A stretch of DNA of 64,000 bases from Anaerobacillus alkalilacustris (GTDB taxonomy: Bacteria > Bacillota > Bacilli > Bacillales > Anaerobacillaceae). This document shows positions 53,690 through 63,790 of this stretch, one piece after another (position 1 is the stretch's first letter; every line of letters starts with the position of its first letter). A program made the position numbers and the translations under genes. The notes under the pieces were generated by a model. The model was given only the letters and a program-made list of their open reading frames with translations. It did no database searches and had not been told where the DNA came from. The stretch covers positions 83,636 to 147,635 of the forward strand of contig NZ_MLQR01000043.1 of assembly GCF_001866005.1 (NCBI RefSeq), written 5' to 3'.

Positions 53690-55072
53690 ATGAACTTATA
53701 TGATCGTATCAAAAACAGACAAGAAAAAATTTCTTTGATTGGACTTGGGTATGTAGGAATGCCAATCGCAGTGGCTTTTGCAAAAAAAGTAGATGTAATT
53801 GGATTTGATGTGAATAGGGAAAAAATTGAGCAATATAAAAAAGGTATAGATCCTACAAAAGAAGTTGGAAATGATGTAATCCAAAATACAACTGTTGAAT
53901 TCACCTACGAAGAATCAATGCTTAGAGATTCGAAATTTCATATTGTGGCTGTCCCTACGCCAGTCAAGGATGATCGTACACCTGATTTAACACCATTAGA
54001 ATCTGCCAGTCGTACTTTGGGTAGAAACTTAACTAAAAACTCAATTGTAGTTTATGAATCTACTGTTTATCCAGGTGTAACAGAAGATATCTGCGTGCCC
54101 ATTCTAGAGAAAGAATCTGGGTTGAAGTGTGGGGTGGATTTTAAAGTTGGATATTCTCCAGAAAGAATAAATCCCGGGGATCAAGAGCACAGATTAGAAT
54201 CAATTATTAAGGTTGTTTCAGGTATGGATGAAGAGACGCTTGATATTGTTGCAAAGGTATATGAATTAGTAGTAGACGTAGGAGTATATAAAGCGGAAAG
54301 TATAAAAGTAGCTGAGGCTGCTAAGGTTATAGAAAATGCTCAGCGTGATATTAATATAGCCTTTATGAATGAACTATCAATTATTTTTAATAAAATGGGT
54401 ATTGATACAAAGGCAGTACTTGAAGCGGCTGGAACAAAGTGGAATTTCCTAAAATTCTTCCCTGGCTTAGTCGGTGGGCATTGTATTGGTGTCGACCCAT
54501 ATTACCTAACATATAAAGCAGAACAAATGGGTTACTACTCTCAGATTATTCTTTCAGGTAGAAAAATAAATGATGATATGGGTAAGTATGTTGCTGAGAG
54601 TACAGTGAAAAATATGATAAAAGCTAATAAACAAGTAAATGGGGCAAAAGTTGCGATTTTTGGTATTACATTTAAAGAAAATTGTCCTGATGTTAGAAAT
54701 ACTAAAGTAGTAGATGTTATTAAAGAACTGGAAGAGTATGGTGTAACTGTTAAAGTCGTTGACCCAGTAGCAGATAAAGAAGATTTGTGGCAGGAATATA
54801 GAATTAATCCATGTGGAGTAGACGAGATAAAAGAGATGGATGCAATTATATTTGCAGTGCCACATGAGGAATTTAAAGATTTAAATTTAAATGATATTAA
54901 ATTGATGTATGGATCTGCAGAGCCTATTGATTTAGAAGTAATGAATGAAGTTGCTGCAACATCTGAATTTGAAGCAGAAATTCAAAGAGATAGTTGTGTT
55001 CTAATGGATATAAAGGGGATGTTTGATCGAAAAGAAGCAGAACAAATTGGTTTTAAATATTGGAGGTTATAA
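53690..55072 (+). CDS. tviB: UDP-N-acetylhexosamine 6-dehydrogenase (TviB/WbpO-like)
   Basis: 460 residues. NAD site [32 protein letters not shown], and catalytic C265 in [12 protein letters not shown], the UDP-glucose/GDP-mannose dehydrogenase family. The sequence around [11 protein letters not shown] and a partner epimerase of WbpP type one base downstream indicate UDP-GlcNAc or UDP-GalNAc as substrate, giving the uronic acid UDP-HexNAcA. GGGG precedes the ATG. Confidence 0.9.
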   Translation: MNLYDRIKNRQEKISLIGLGYVGMPIAVAFAKKVDVIGFDVNREKIEQYKKGIDPTKEVGNDVIQNTTVEFTYEESMLRDSKFHIVAVPTPVKDDRTPDLTPLESASRTLGRNLTKNSIVVYESTVYPGVTEDICVPILEKESGLKCGVDFKVGYSPERINPGDQEHRLESIIKVVSGMDEETLDIVAKVYELVVDVGVYKAESIKVAEAAKVIENAQRDINIAFMNELSIIFNKMGIDTKAVLEAAGTKWNFLKFFPGLVGGHCIGVDPYYLTYKAEQMGYYSQIILSGRKINDDMGKYVAESTVKNMIKANKQVNGAKVAIFGITFKENCPDVRNTKVVDVIKELEEYGVTVKVVDPVADKEDLWQEYRINPCGVDEIKEMDAIIFAVPHEEFKDLNLNDIKLMYGSAEPIDLEVMNEVAATSEFEAEIQRDSCVLMDIKGMFDRKEAEQIGFKYWRL

Positions 55073-55073
55073 A

Positions 55074-56048
55074 ATGGGGTATCAAAATATATCGTTTCCT
55101 GAGGGAACTAGATTCTTAGTTACTGGATGTGCAGGTTTTATTGGCTCGAATTTAGTAGAAGCAATACTTAAATTAGGTTATGAAGTGAGAGGACTTGATG
55201 ATTTCTCTACTGGGAAAAAAGAGAATGTGGAAGAGTTTCAATATAACCCTAATTTTAATTTTATAGAAGGTACTATCCTTGATCCTGATACATGCGAGGA
55301 AGCTTGTAAGGATGTAGATTATGTTTTACATCAAGCAGCATGGGGGAGTGTGCCTAGAAGTATCGAAATGCCACTATTATATGAAGAAATCAATATAAAA
55401 GGTACTTTAAATATGATGGAAGCAGCGAGAAAAAATAACGTACAGAAGTTTGTCTATGCTTCAAGTTCATCGGTATATGGTGATGAACCAAATCTTCCAA
55501 AAAGAGAAGGGGTAGAGGGCAATGTATTGTCACCATACGCTCTAACCAAAAAGGTGAACGAAGAATATGGAAGATTATATACCAGATTGTATGATCTTGA
55601 TACTTATGGTTTACGTTATTTTAATGTATTTGGAAGAAGACAAAACCCTGACGGAGCTTATGCTGCGGTTATTCCAAAATTTATCAAGCAATTATTAAAT
55701 GGTGAACAACCTACAATTAATGGTGATGGAAAACAAAGTAGAGATTTTACTTACATTGAAAATGTAATAGAAGCCAATTTAAAAGCGTGTATTGCAACAA
55801 AAGATGCAGCAGGACAAGCATACAACATAGCCTTTGGTGGTAGAGAGTATTTAATTGATATCTATAATAACCTTTGTAGTGCATTGGGAAAAGATATCAA
55901 ACCTATTTTTGGGTCTGAAAGAAAAGGTGATATAAAGCATAGTAATGCTGATATTAGTAAAGCAAAAAATTTGTTGGAATATAATCCTGAATGGAGTTTT
56001 GAAGAAGGTATTGTGGCAGCTATTGACTGGTATAAGAGAAATTTATAG
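55074..56048 (+). CDS. tviC: UDP-N-acetylglucosamine(-uronate) C4 epimerase (TviC/WbpP-like)
   Basis: 324 residues from the ATG at 55074 (GGAGG 7 bases upstream, 1 base after tviB; the frame is open to 55023). Extended SDR: FLVTGCAGFIGSNLVEAILK, HQAAWGSVPRSIEMP (typical of WbpP/TviC), SSSSVYGDEPNLPKRE and YALTKKVNEEY. It interconverts the 4-hydroxyl of UDP-GlcNAc/GalNAc or their uronic acids. With TviB it should supply UDP-GalNAcA or GlcNAcA, giving an acidic polymer. Confidence 0.9.
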   Translation: MGYQNISFPEGTRFLVTGCAGFIGSNLVEAILKLGYEVRGLDDFSTGKKENVEEFQYNPNFNFIEGTILDPDTCEEACKDVDYVLHQAAWGSVPRSIEMPLLYEEINIKGTLNMMEAARKNNVQKFVYASSSSVYGDEPNLPKREGVEGNVLSPYALTKKVNEEYGRLYTRLYDLDTYGLRYFNVFGRRQNPDGAYAAVIPKFIKQLLNGEQPTINGDGKQSRDFTYIENVIEANLKACIATKDAAGQAYNIAFGGREYLIDIYNNLCSALGKDIKPIFGSERKGDIKHSNADISKAKNLLEYNPEWSFEEGIVAAIDWYKRNL

Positions 56049-56336
56049 TATATTTAATTATTGTCAGATAAAGTAATTGAGTCAATTCACCCTAAAAAAT
56101 TTTTTCAAAATACAATCAAAAGCTTTACCATGGAAATGCCAATTTTATTTAGTAGATTTACGGATTTAAGTTAGAATAAGATAGGATAGAGCTACTTTGA
56201 AATAGTTAGAACCATAAGATGCTATTGTATTAAAGGTGATTAATTGTGGTTCGTTTTATTGATTGTTAGTTAAGACTTTTTTTATAGTAGTTAAGGAGAT
56301 AGTAAATATAATATGAAAAGATGGTGAATTTAAGTA

Positions 56337-57701
56337 TTGAGCGAATTTATAGCAATAATAGGGGGATTATCTCTTACTTTTATAATTTATTTATGTATTT
56401 ACTTTCGAATCGTTATTAAAAATATTGGTTTTGAATTAATAGATTGGTTTTTGCTTGGGTTAGCTACATTCAACGGTATCGGATTTTCCTTTGTAATTTG
56501 GGCAACAAACCAGGGCAAAAATACTTATGCTTGGTCACTATGGTTATCTCAATATGACACCAATCTTACTCTAATCTATTTCTCTACTAATATTATACTA
56601 GTTTTCTCTACAATTTTTGGTTGGCACTTAACAAAAAGTGTTTTTTCTAACAGAAGAGATGCTGCCACACCAATAGTTAAAAGTGATTTAGATAAATCAG
56701 TGGAAATTGTATCAAAAAAATTAATAAGGGTAGCATGGTTAATGCTGATTATTTCCATTTTAAGCTATGGAGTTTATACACTGCCATATGGTGGATTTGT
56801 AGGTTTGTTAGATTATACCCGGTCAATTAGGTCGGGGTTCGTATTTGTAGATAATCCGTTTAGCTTTTTACAAAGATTTGGTGGATTTGCTTTGTTTTCT
56901 TCATATATTTTTTATGGGCTCTTAATTGATAAGACATATTTGCCATCTATAAATAAGCGTAAAATTACTTTAGGGTTTATTATTTCATTCTTATTTTCTA
57001 TTTACGTACTTTATAGTTGGGTTGGAAGGATATCCCTTGTAATACATTTATTAACATTCATTCTAGGGTATATTTTATATAAAAATAAATCTGTATTTAG
57101 ACTTACAAGGAAACTAATTATAGTATTTATACTTGGTTTAATCTCTATAGTATTGATGGATAAAATTTTAGGAAGAACGTCTGCTGGTACAAGTGTTGTA
57201 GAATTGTTTGCAAAAGAGTTATCTTTTCCATTTGCTGTATTCGTTAATCATTTTAATCTTCAATACTTTAGTTGGTTTAAAGATATTGTTGTAGCTCCTG
57301 TCTTTATTTTACCCATGACAATTTGGTCAAACTTATTAAATATTGAAACGGCTTCTGAAGTAACCACATTTTTAATGTTAGGAGCAAACAAAGGTGAATC
57401 CGGAGTAACAGGGTCTATTCCTGTAGATATGCTTACATTCTCAATGATCCAAGGTTCTGTATTTGGGGTTATTGTAGTGGGATTCCTTTGGGGGGGGTTC
57501 TTAGTATTTCTGCAGCGATTGCGTTTCCTCATTGTAAATTACAGTATAAGTAATGTTATCTATGCAAATATCATTTTAAATGTAGTTATCTTAAGTGTGT
57601 TATATGGAGATCCCAAGCACATAATACTGAGAAATTTCCATATAATAGCTGGTCTTTTACTGCTATATTTATTTAGAAAAATTAGTTTTAAGGTAAAGTG
57701 A
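56337..57701 (+). CDS. Wzy-like oligosaccharide repeat-unit polymerase
   Basis: 454 residues with about eleven to twelve hydrophobic segments and a larger extracellular loop near 265-380 (KIKTG-poor, rich in Ser/Thr/Gly), the layout of O-antigen/EPS polymerases. Sequence conservation in this family is low; motifs LYSWVGRISLVIHLLTF and GSIPVDMLTFSMIQGSV are characteristic of the OatWY/EpsG-like oligosaccharide polymerase group as far as I can judge. Start TTG at 56337; no good ATG is in frame. It sits between the epimerase and the Wzx flippase, as expected. Confidence 0.8.
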   Translation: MSEFIAIIGGLSLTFIIYLCIYFRIVIKNIGFELIDWFLLGLATFNGIGFSFVIWATNQGKNTYAWSLWLSQYDTNLTLIYFSTNIILVFSTIFGWHLTKSVFSNRRDAATPIVKSDLDKSVEIVSKKLIRVAWLMLIISILSYGVYTLPYGGFVGLLDYTRSIRSGFVFVDNPFSFLQRFGGFALFSSYIFYGLLIDKTYLPSINKRKITLGFIISFLFSIYVLYSWVGRISLVIHLLTFILGYILYKNKSVFRLTRKLIIVFILGLISIVLMDKILGRTSAGTSVVELFAKELSFPFAVFVNHFNLQYFSWFKDIVVAPVFILPMTIWSNLLNIETASEVTTFLMLGANKGESGVTGSIPVDMLTFSMIQGSVFGVIVVGFLWGGFLVFLQRLRFLIVNYSISNVIYANIILNVVILSVLYGDPKHIILRNFHIIAGLLLLYLFRKISFKVK

Positions 57702-57730
57702 AATTGAACTTTTGAAATTGGGGCATTGAT

Positions 57731-58822
57731 ATGAAGAAAAAAATTGCATTTTTTATTCCCTCTTTAAAGATAGGGGGAGCAGAGCGAGTAGTTGTAAATA
57801 TTGTTAAATATTTAGACCGTGACAAATACCAGATTAGATTAATTGTTTTAGATTATAATGGGCCATTTAAAAAAGAGGTTCCTAATGATATTGAAATTAT
57901 AAATTTAGGACGAAAGAGAGTAAGAGAGTCAATTTTACCAATTACCAAAGAAATCATTAAATTTAAGCCTGATTACGTTTTTTCAACATTAGGTTATTTA
58001 AACTTTCTCTTAATCCTATTAATTAAAGTTCTTCAAATAAAAACTAAAATAATTGTTAGAGAATCTTCAACGCCATCAAAGTATATCAATCAATTACCAA
58101 TAATCAAAAAGAAACTATATAGTTATCTTTATAAATCTTTATACCCTAAGGCGGATATGATTATAGCTCAATGCAATAGTATGCAGGAGGATTTAGTTAA
58201 TAATTTTAATATAGATAAAAATAAAGTTGCAACAATTTACAATCCGATTGATATAGAAAGTATAAAGTTTAAAATGAAACAAAAAAATACATTTAATATT
58301 AATAATGTTAATATCGTGGCGGTCGGTAGATTAGTATACGCAAAAGGTTATGATATATTATTACATTCAATCAGTCTTTTGTCTGAAAAATATCCAAATC
58401 TACAACTTCATATTTTAGGTGATGGTCCGTTAAAAGAGGACTTAATACAATTAACGAATGATCTTAATCTAAATAAACATGTAAATTTTCTTGGGTTTAC
58501 TGAAAATCCATATCCCTATATTAGGAGTGCGGACTTGTATGTACTCTCTTCAAGATGGGAGGGGTTTCCTAACACATTGCTTGAAGCACTAGCTTGTGGC
58601 ACCAATGTTGTTGCAACTAATTGTAAGAGTGGTCCAAAAGAGATAATTGGGGATAATAATTATGGTTATCTTGCAAAAAGTGAAGATCCAATTTCTCTGT
58701 ATGAAGTAATGTGTATGGCCTTAAATGAAAAAAAAGATACTCAGAAAAGGGCTGAAGATTTTAGTATTAATAAGATAATTAAAGATTATGAATCACTGTT
58801 TGATAGTATTATAGATGGTTAA
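57731..58822 (+). CDS. Family 4 glycosyltransferase
   Basis: 363 residues, GT-B: KIAFFIPSLKIGGAERVVVN, donor motif VAVGRLVYAKGYDILLHSIS, LHILGDGPLKEDL and the EX7E region LSSRWEGFPNTLLEALACG. Retaining GT4; sugar unknown. AATTGGGG precedes the ATG, and the gap to the polymerase is 29 bases. Confidence 0.88.
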   Translation: MKKKIAFFIPSLKIGGAERVVVNIVKYLDRDKYQIRLIVLDYNGPFKKEVPNDIEIINLGRKRVRESILPITKEIIKFKPDYVFSTLGYLNFLLILLIKVLQIKTKIIVRESSTPSKYINQLPIIKKKLYSYLYKSLYPKADMIIAQCNSMQEDLVNNFNIDKNKVATIYNPIDIESIKFKMKQKNTFNINNVNIVAVGRLVYAKGYDILLHSISLLSEKYPNLQLHILGDGPLKEDLIQLTNDLNLNKHVNFLGFTENPYPYIRSADLYVLSSRWEGFPNTLLEALACGTNVVATNCKSGPKEIIGDNNYGYLAKSEDPISLYEVMCMALNEKKDTQKRAEDFSINKIIKDYESLFDSIIDG

Positions 58823-58866
58823 ATAAATTTTTTATACTTAATTATAATAGAAAAGAATGATTTTAA

Positions 58867-60315
58867 ATGTTAAAACATTTACTGAATTATATACCAGCAA
58901 AGTTATTCCCGGGTGTTATAAGTTTTTTAAGTATTTATATTTTTGCAAGAATATTCACACAAGAGGAATACGGTAATTATAGTTTTGTGATTGCACAGCT
59001 TACACTAATTTCAGCAGTCTTATTCAGTTGGATCCGATTAAGTGCTTTTAGGTTTTTTAATATTTATCAAACACAGAGGTACTTGTTTTTTAAATATTTA
59101 ATAATTATTTATTCTGTGGTATTCGCTTTTTTTCTTGCATTTATTTTAGTCTATTTACAGGTAACAAATTTTAATAGAGATATAAGCATATTATTTATCT
59201 TAGGCATTATTGCGATAATGTTTACAGTTAGTTATGATCAAATCGTGTCAATTTTAAGGGCTGATTTAAAATCAAAAACGTTTGCTTATTATGAAATAAT
59301 AAAACCTACTCTAAAAATAATAATAATACTAGTGCTAGTATTATTATTTAATTTTAGTGAAACTTCAATAATGTATGCATTAATTATTTCTCAGTTAATA
59401 TTAATTTCTCATTTTTTATTGGGTAATTTTAAAAGAGAGTCTTTATTTACTATGGCTAAATTTAAAACAGCCAAATATACAAGAAATGAATATTTAGCAA
59501 TAAATAAAGATTTTTTATATTATGGACTACCATTAACACTTTCTTTCCTTTTTGCAAATATCACATCTACTTCGGATCGTATTATTATTAAGTATTTAAT
59601 GGATGCTGAAAGTGTAGCTAAGTACACATTAGCATACGATTTAACTTCCTTTACAGTTACTAATGTATTTATGATATTAAATTTCACATTTGTCCCTGTA
59701 ATTATGAAACTAGTTGACTCAGATAAGTTAAGTTTGTTGAAACAAAAAATCCTAGATTATTTTAATCTAATACTCCTCGTTGTTGCTCCCGTTGTGATAT
59801 TCTTAGTAATTTTTGCACAGCAGGTGACGGACTTTGTTTTAGGGGACCAGTACAATACCCAGGATACAGTGCAGATTATTCGTTTAATCTCAATTGCTGC
59901 ATTCATAGCTGGACTTAAGGCATATTTTTTTGATTTTTCTTTTCAATTTGGGAAAAAAACAAGGAATCAAATTTATCCTATAATGTTTGGTGGAGTTATT
60001 AACATTCTTTTAAACTTTATCTTAATACCTAAATTCGGAATTGTTGGAGCCGTTTATTCTACTATTTTAGCTTATTTAATCGCGCTTTTAATTAGTATTG
60101 TTTTAGGACAAAAAGTCTTTAAAATGTATATTGATTACAAAACATCAACGCAGATAATTTTAGGATATTCCACTATTACAGTAATTTTTATGCTCATAAA
60201 GATAGATGGGAGCTCTTTTGGAACTTTTATGATAAACATATCCATTTACCTTTTATTAATTATCGTTATCTTTCTTCTTTTTAAAAAGAAGATATTAAAA
60301 ATATTAAAAGGGTAA
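58867..60315 (+). CDS. Wzx-type polysaccharide flippase (MATE/MOP superfamily)
   Basis: 482 residues with about twelve to fourteen hydrophobic segments. Opening IFARIFTQEEYGNYSFVIAQ and DRIIIKYLMDAESVAKYTLAYDL are typical of Wzx/RfbX oligosaccharide flippases. It moves the undecaprenyl-linked repeat unit across the membrane to the polymerase. The first residues are slightly short of the usual leading helix, but the frame looks complete. Low GC, like the flanking genes. Confidence 0.88.
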   Translation: MLKHLLNYIPAKLFPGVISFLSIYIFARIFTQEEYGNYSFVIAQLTLISAVLFSWIRLSAFRFFNIYQTQRYLFFKYLIIIYSVVFAFFLAFILVYLQVTNFNRDISILFILGIIAIMFTVSYDQIVSILRADLKSKTFAYYEIIKPTLKIIIILVLVLLFNFSETSIMYALIISQLILISHFLLGNFKRESLFTMAKFKTAKYTRNEYLAINKDFLYYGLPLTLSFLFANITSTSDRIIIKYLMDAESVAKYTLAYDLTSFTVTNVFMILNFTFVPVIMKLVDSDKLSLLKQKILDYFNLILLVVAPVVIFLVIFAQQVTDFVLGDQYNTQDTVQIIRLISIAAFIAGLKAYFFDFSFQFGKKTRNQIYPIMFGGVINILLNFILIPKFGIVGAVYSTILAYLIALLISIVLGQKVFKMYIDYKTSTQIILGYSTITVIFMLIKIDGSSFGTFMINISIYLLLIIVIFLLFKKKILKILKG

Positions 60316-60490
60316 TTCTAATAGTTAGGGAAGCAGTGTGTGAATTGACTGAAAGCATATCAATTTCCACAATAAATCAGACAGATAAGACTTGATTTTA
60401 AGAAGAGAAGCGAAAACTCTTGCTATAGTTAATACTAAAACTGAGATTATACCAAGGTGATTCAGTGAATACCTAAACGGGAGTGTTAAA

Positions 60491-61492
60491 ATGAAAATAG
60501 CTGTTTGTATAAGCAATAATAAAATTAAAATAAAGCATGCGATTCTTGATAAGTTTACCAATAAAATATTTAAAGATAACTATAACTGGGGCCGTAAATT
60601 TGCGGATTATTTAGATAAATACAATATTGATTATGATTTTATTAATATTGATAAAAATGACTGGTTAGAAGAGATTGAAAAATATGATATAGTTCTCTGG
60701 AAACCTGCGTTTATGGGACCTCAAAGCTCACAGCATTTTAGAAGTAAAGTTTATTTTATACAGCATATCATGAAAAAAAGAATTTATCCCAATTATGAAT
60801 CTGTATGGCACTTTGATAATAAAATATCTCAGAGTTACTTCTTTAAATATAAAAAGATAAATGCACCTAAAACATTTGCAACATTTGATTATAATGAGGC
60901 TATGGCCAAACTTGAAGACTTTAACTATCCATTAATTTTTAAAGAATCAAATGGCGCAGGAAGTTCGGGAGTAAAACTGGTTAAATCATACAAACAATTG
61001 GTTAAAATTGTAAACAATAAGTTTATTTATCATAATATTATTTCACGTATTTTAAAATCAAATTTATTTGATAGATTTGGAGAAATCTATTTACAAGAGT
61101 TTTTGGAGAATAATAAGGCTGATTTAAGAATTAATATTATCGGTAATAAATATGCCACAGGATTCTGGAGAAAAAATAGATCTAATGATTTTAGGGCTAG
61201 TGGTAGTGGAAATATTGATTATGAAACTGAAATACCTGAGAATATAATAAGATATTGTTGGCAAATAAGTAGAGATAATAATTTTGATTCAATGGCATAT
61301 GATGTTTTATTCAGGGATAATCAATTTTTTATAATTGAAATGTCCTATGGTTATGCTGATTCAGCAGTATATAATTCCGCTGGATACTATGAATTAGATG
61401 GTGAAGGAAACATTATAGAATTTAATAAAGGAAGGTATTGGCCACAAGAGCTTTGGGTAAAGTGGTTAATACAAAATGAAACTATTATATAA
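60491..61492 (+). CDS. ATP-grasp (RimK-like) enzyme in EPS operon
   Basis: 333 residues. Motifs YPLIFKESNGAGSSGVKLVK (ATP-binding), YLQEFLENNKADLRINIIGN, TGFWRKNRSNDFRASGSGNI and DSMAYDVLFRDNQFFIIEMS (metal ligands) match the RimK/ATP-grasp fold used for amide or peptide-like bonds. Such genes in capsule clusters can attach amino acids or organic acids to sugars (inference). A GGGAG box precedes the ATG. It is the second ATP-grasp gene in this operon. Confidence 0.78.
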   Translation: MKIAVCISNNKIKIKHAILDKFTNKIFKDNYNWGRKFADYLDKYNIDYDFINIDKNDWLEEIEKYDIVLWKPAFMGPQSSQHFRSKVYFIQHIMKKRIYPNYESVWHFDNKISQSYFFKYKKINAPKTFATFDYNEAMAKLEDFNYPLIFKESNGAGSSGVKLVKSYKQLVKIVNNKFIYHNIISRILKSNLFDRFGEIYLQEFLENNKADLRINIIGNKYATGFWRKNRSNDFRASGSGNIDYETEIPENIIRYCWQISRDNNFDSMAYDVLFRDNQFFIIEMSYGYADSAVYNSAGYYELDGEGNIIEFNKGRYWPQELWVKWLIQNETII

Positions 61493-61607
61493 CTTTTATG
61501 GAATCCGGTTTATGAAAAAAACAAATAATAGGTTCTAGTAATTAAAGTTCTCTAACCAAAAGTTTAATGTTTGCGAATAAGGTTGGATTTGAAGGGTGGA
61601 AGCAGAT

Positions 61608-62594
61608 ATGTCTATCTTAATAACTGGTGGGGCAGGGTATATCGGCTCTCATACAGTACGATATTTCCTAGACCAGAATGAAAATGTTATTATTGTCGAT
61701 AATTTACAGAGCGGTCATAGACAATCAATTAATAAAGAACAACTCTATCATATTGATCTTAGAGATAAAGAGGAGTTAGACAAAGTTTTTAAATTACATA
61801 ACATTGAAGCGGTAATTCACTTTGCTGCTAATTCCTTAGTCGGTGAGAGTATGACTAAGCCGTTTGAATATTATGATAACAATGTTTATGGAATGATGTG
61901 CTTATTAGATGTAATGAAAGAAAATAATGTTAGCAAAATTGTTTTCTCTTCAACGGCAGCTACCTATGGGGAGCCGAGGAACATTCCCATTCTTGAAAAA
62001 GATGAAAATAATCCAACGAACACATATGGCGAAACAAAATTAGCTATGGAAAAAATGATGAAATGGTTTGATCAAGGTTACGGTATTAAATATGTTTCTT
62101 TAAGGTATTTTAACGCTGCTGGAGCTCATGAGAGCGGAAATATTGGAGAACATCATGACCCGGAGACTCATTTAATTCCATTAGTTTTACAAGTTCCACT
62201 TGGTCAAAGAAATAAAATTTATATGTTCGGTGACAATTATCCTACGGAAGATGGGACATGTGTAAGGGACTATATTCATGTAATGGATTTAGCATCAGCA
62301 CATTATTTAGCATTAGAGTATTTAAGAAATGATAATCCGAGTGAAATTTTTAATCTAGGAAATGGAAATGGCTACTCAGTTAAAGAAGTGATTGATGTAG
62401 CAAGAAAGGTAACGAAACATCCGATTCCAGCGGAAGTGAAAGAAAGAAGAGCTGGTGATCCAGCTGTCTTAATTGCTTCTTCAGAGAAAGCAAAAAGTAT
62501 TTTGGGGTGGAAACCTCAGTTTGATTCATTAGAGAAAATAATTACTGATGCATGGAATTGGCACCGGAATAATCCCAATGGTTATTCGTCCTGA
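61608..62594 (+). CDS. galE: UDP-glucose 4-epimerase GalE
   Basis: 328 residues from the ATG at 61608 (AAGGGTGG upstream; GTG at 61596 in frame). SDR: ILITGGAGYIGSHTVRYFLD, HFAANSLVGESM, SSTAATYGEP, YGETKLAMEKM (catalytic Tyr/Lys) and RYFNAAGAHESGNIGEHHDP. It converts UDP-glucose to UDP-galactose, using the product of GalU. Last gene of the EPS operon; two terminators follow. Confidence 0.93.
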   Translation: MSILITGGAGYIGSHTVRYFLDQNENVIIVDNLQSGHRQSINKEQLYHIDLRDKEELDKVFKLHNIEAVIHFAANSLVGESMTKPFEYYDNNVYGMMCLLDVMKENNVSKIVFSSTAATYGEPRNIPILEKDENNPTNTYGETKLAMEKMMKWFDQGYGIKYVSLRYFNAAGAHESGNIGEHHDPETHLIPLVLQVPLGQRNKIYMFGDNYPTEDGTCVRDYIHVMDLASAHYLALEYLRNDNPSEIFNLGNGNGYSVKEVIDVARKVTKHPIPAEVKERRAGDPAVLIASSEKAKSILGWKPQFDSLEKIITDAWNWHRNNPNGYSS

Positions 62595-62632
62595 TATTGC
62601 TACATGCTTCAAATGTAGATAGAGTAATGACT

Positions 62633-62665
62633 ACCCGCTGAGCCAAATGGCTTGGCGGGCTTATT
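62633..62665 (+). terminator. EPS operon terminator 1
   Basis: CCCGCT-AGCCA / TGGCT-GGCGGG stem followed by TTATTT. Lies 39 bases after galE. Confidence 0.8.
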
Positions 62666-62760
62666 TGTGTTGTTTATTTTTTCCTAAAAATGCAATTCCT
62701 CATAATCAGTGGTCAAAACTTCAACCAATCTAGAACATCTATTCAAATAAAAGTAGAACA

Positions 62761-62807
62761 AAATAAGCGAGAAAAGTCTTTATAGGGGCTTTTCTCGCTT
62801 ATTTTTA
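62761..62807 (+). terminator. EPS operon terminator 2 (strong)
   Basis: AAATAAGCGAGAAAAG / CTTTTCTCGCTTATTT perfect 16-bp stem, 12-base loop, then Ts. It is symmetric enough to stop transcription from either side. Between it and 62916 nothing else is seen. Confidence 0.9.
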
Positions 62808-62916
62808 TCAGGAAAATTGACAGAATAATAAGAAAATATCTAAGGGCAAAAAAGGGGGGATAGGGAATAATTTATAGAAATTTTTTTAGGGGTTTTCAAA
62901 GAGCGGGGTTGTTATG

Positions 62917-63786
62917 TCAACACCTGGAAACAAATTCGATGGCGGAGTTAACAGTGAGCGTTTTTTTATAAACCTCGTGCCATTTGAGCATTCGTTTTAT
63001 GATATCTTTTTTAAAGTTTTGAATTAATTCTAAAAATACAAAGAATTCTTCCGCTTGGTTTTCAAATGTTTTCTCGTAGAGAACTTTTAACCATTTTGGC
63101 ATTTGGTGTTTTTCTTTCGATTGGTCAAAGCCAGCTGATTTGTGTTGAAGTTTGTGGAGAACATTCCAAACTCGATACTTCTTTTGCTTCTTTCCGTAAC
63201 AACGTGAGTATTTTGCTAATACTTGTTTTCCGTCGATACTAACGAGCCTAACGATTTTATCCGTATAACGAACAATGATTTTTTCTCCTTTGTATTCTTC
63301 AGGAGCTGAGTAATAGTTGCCATCAAAGGGCACTAGTGTACTTTTACGCACGATTTTTACTTCTTCTTCTACATACACAAAGTGCTTTTTTGGTGCTGAC
63401 CTTTTGTAGCGATTTTCGTGCTGAAGTAATCGGTCAATGGTATCATTTTTTTCATTGTGCTTCTTTTGATTCAAGTGATGAAATATGTGATCCACTTTCT
63501 CTTGTAATTCCTTAAGAGAGCCAAATCCTGAATGATGGGTGAAAAGGTGTGTTTTTAAGGTTGCTACGGCATTTTCAACTGTCCCTTTTTGATTAGGGCG
63601 GTATGGTGTACAGAGTCTTACTTCAATTCCGTAATGTCTTTCTAGTTCTTGAAATAATGCTGTTAACTTAGATTGTCCGTCTTTGTATTTCTTATGGCGT
63701 GTTGCAATCTTCATGTTATCGATAAGTAAAATAGGAAAAGTCCCGCCAATATGTTTATGGCAAACTAAATATGTAGGTAATGGCAT
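62917..63786 (-). pseudogene. istA: IS21-family transposase IstA, C-terminal fragment
   Basis: 289 residues covering the end of the rve catalytic domain (IDNMKIA, then YRPNQKGTVENAVATLK with the catalytic Glu) and the C-terminal Mu-type domain (STLVPFDGNYYSAPEEY). The usual ~500-residue protein lacks its first ~210 residues: an in-frame stop directly precedes the ATG at 63786, marking the break. No istB follows on the minus strand, so both partners are missing or cut. It abuts the end of another IS21-type element on the plus strand. Confidence 0.82.
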
Positions 63787-63790
63787 TTAA

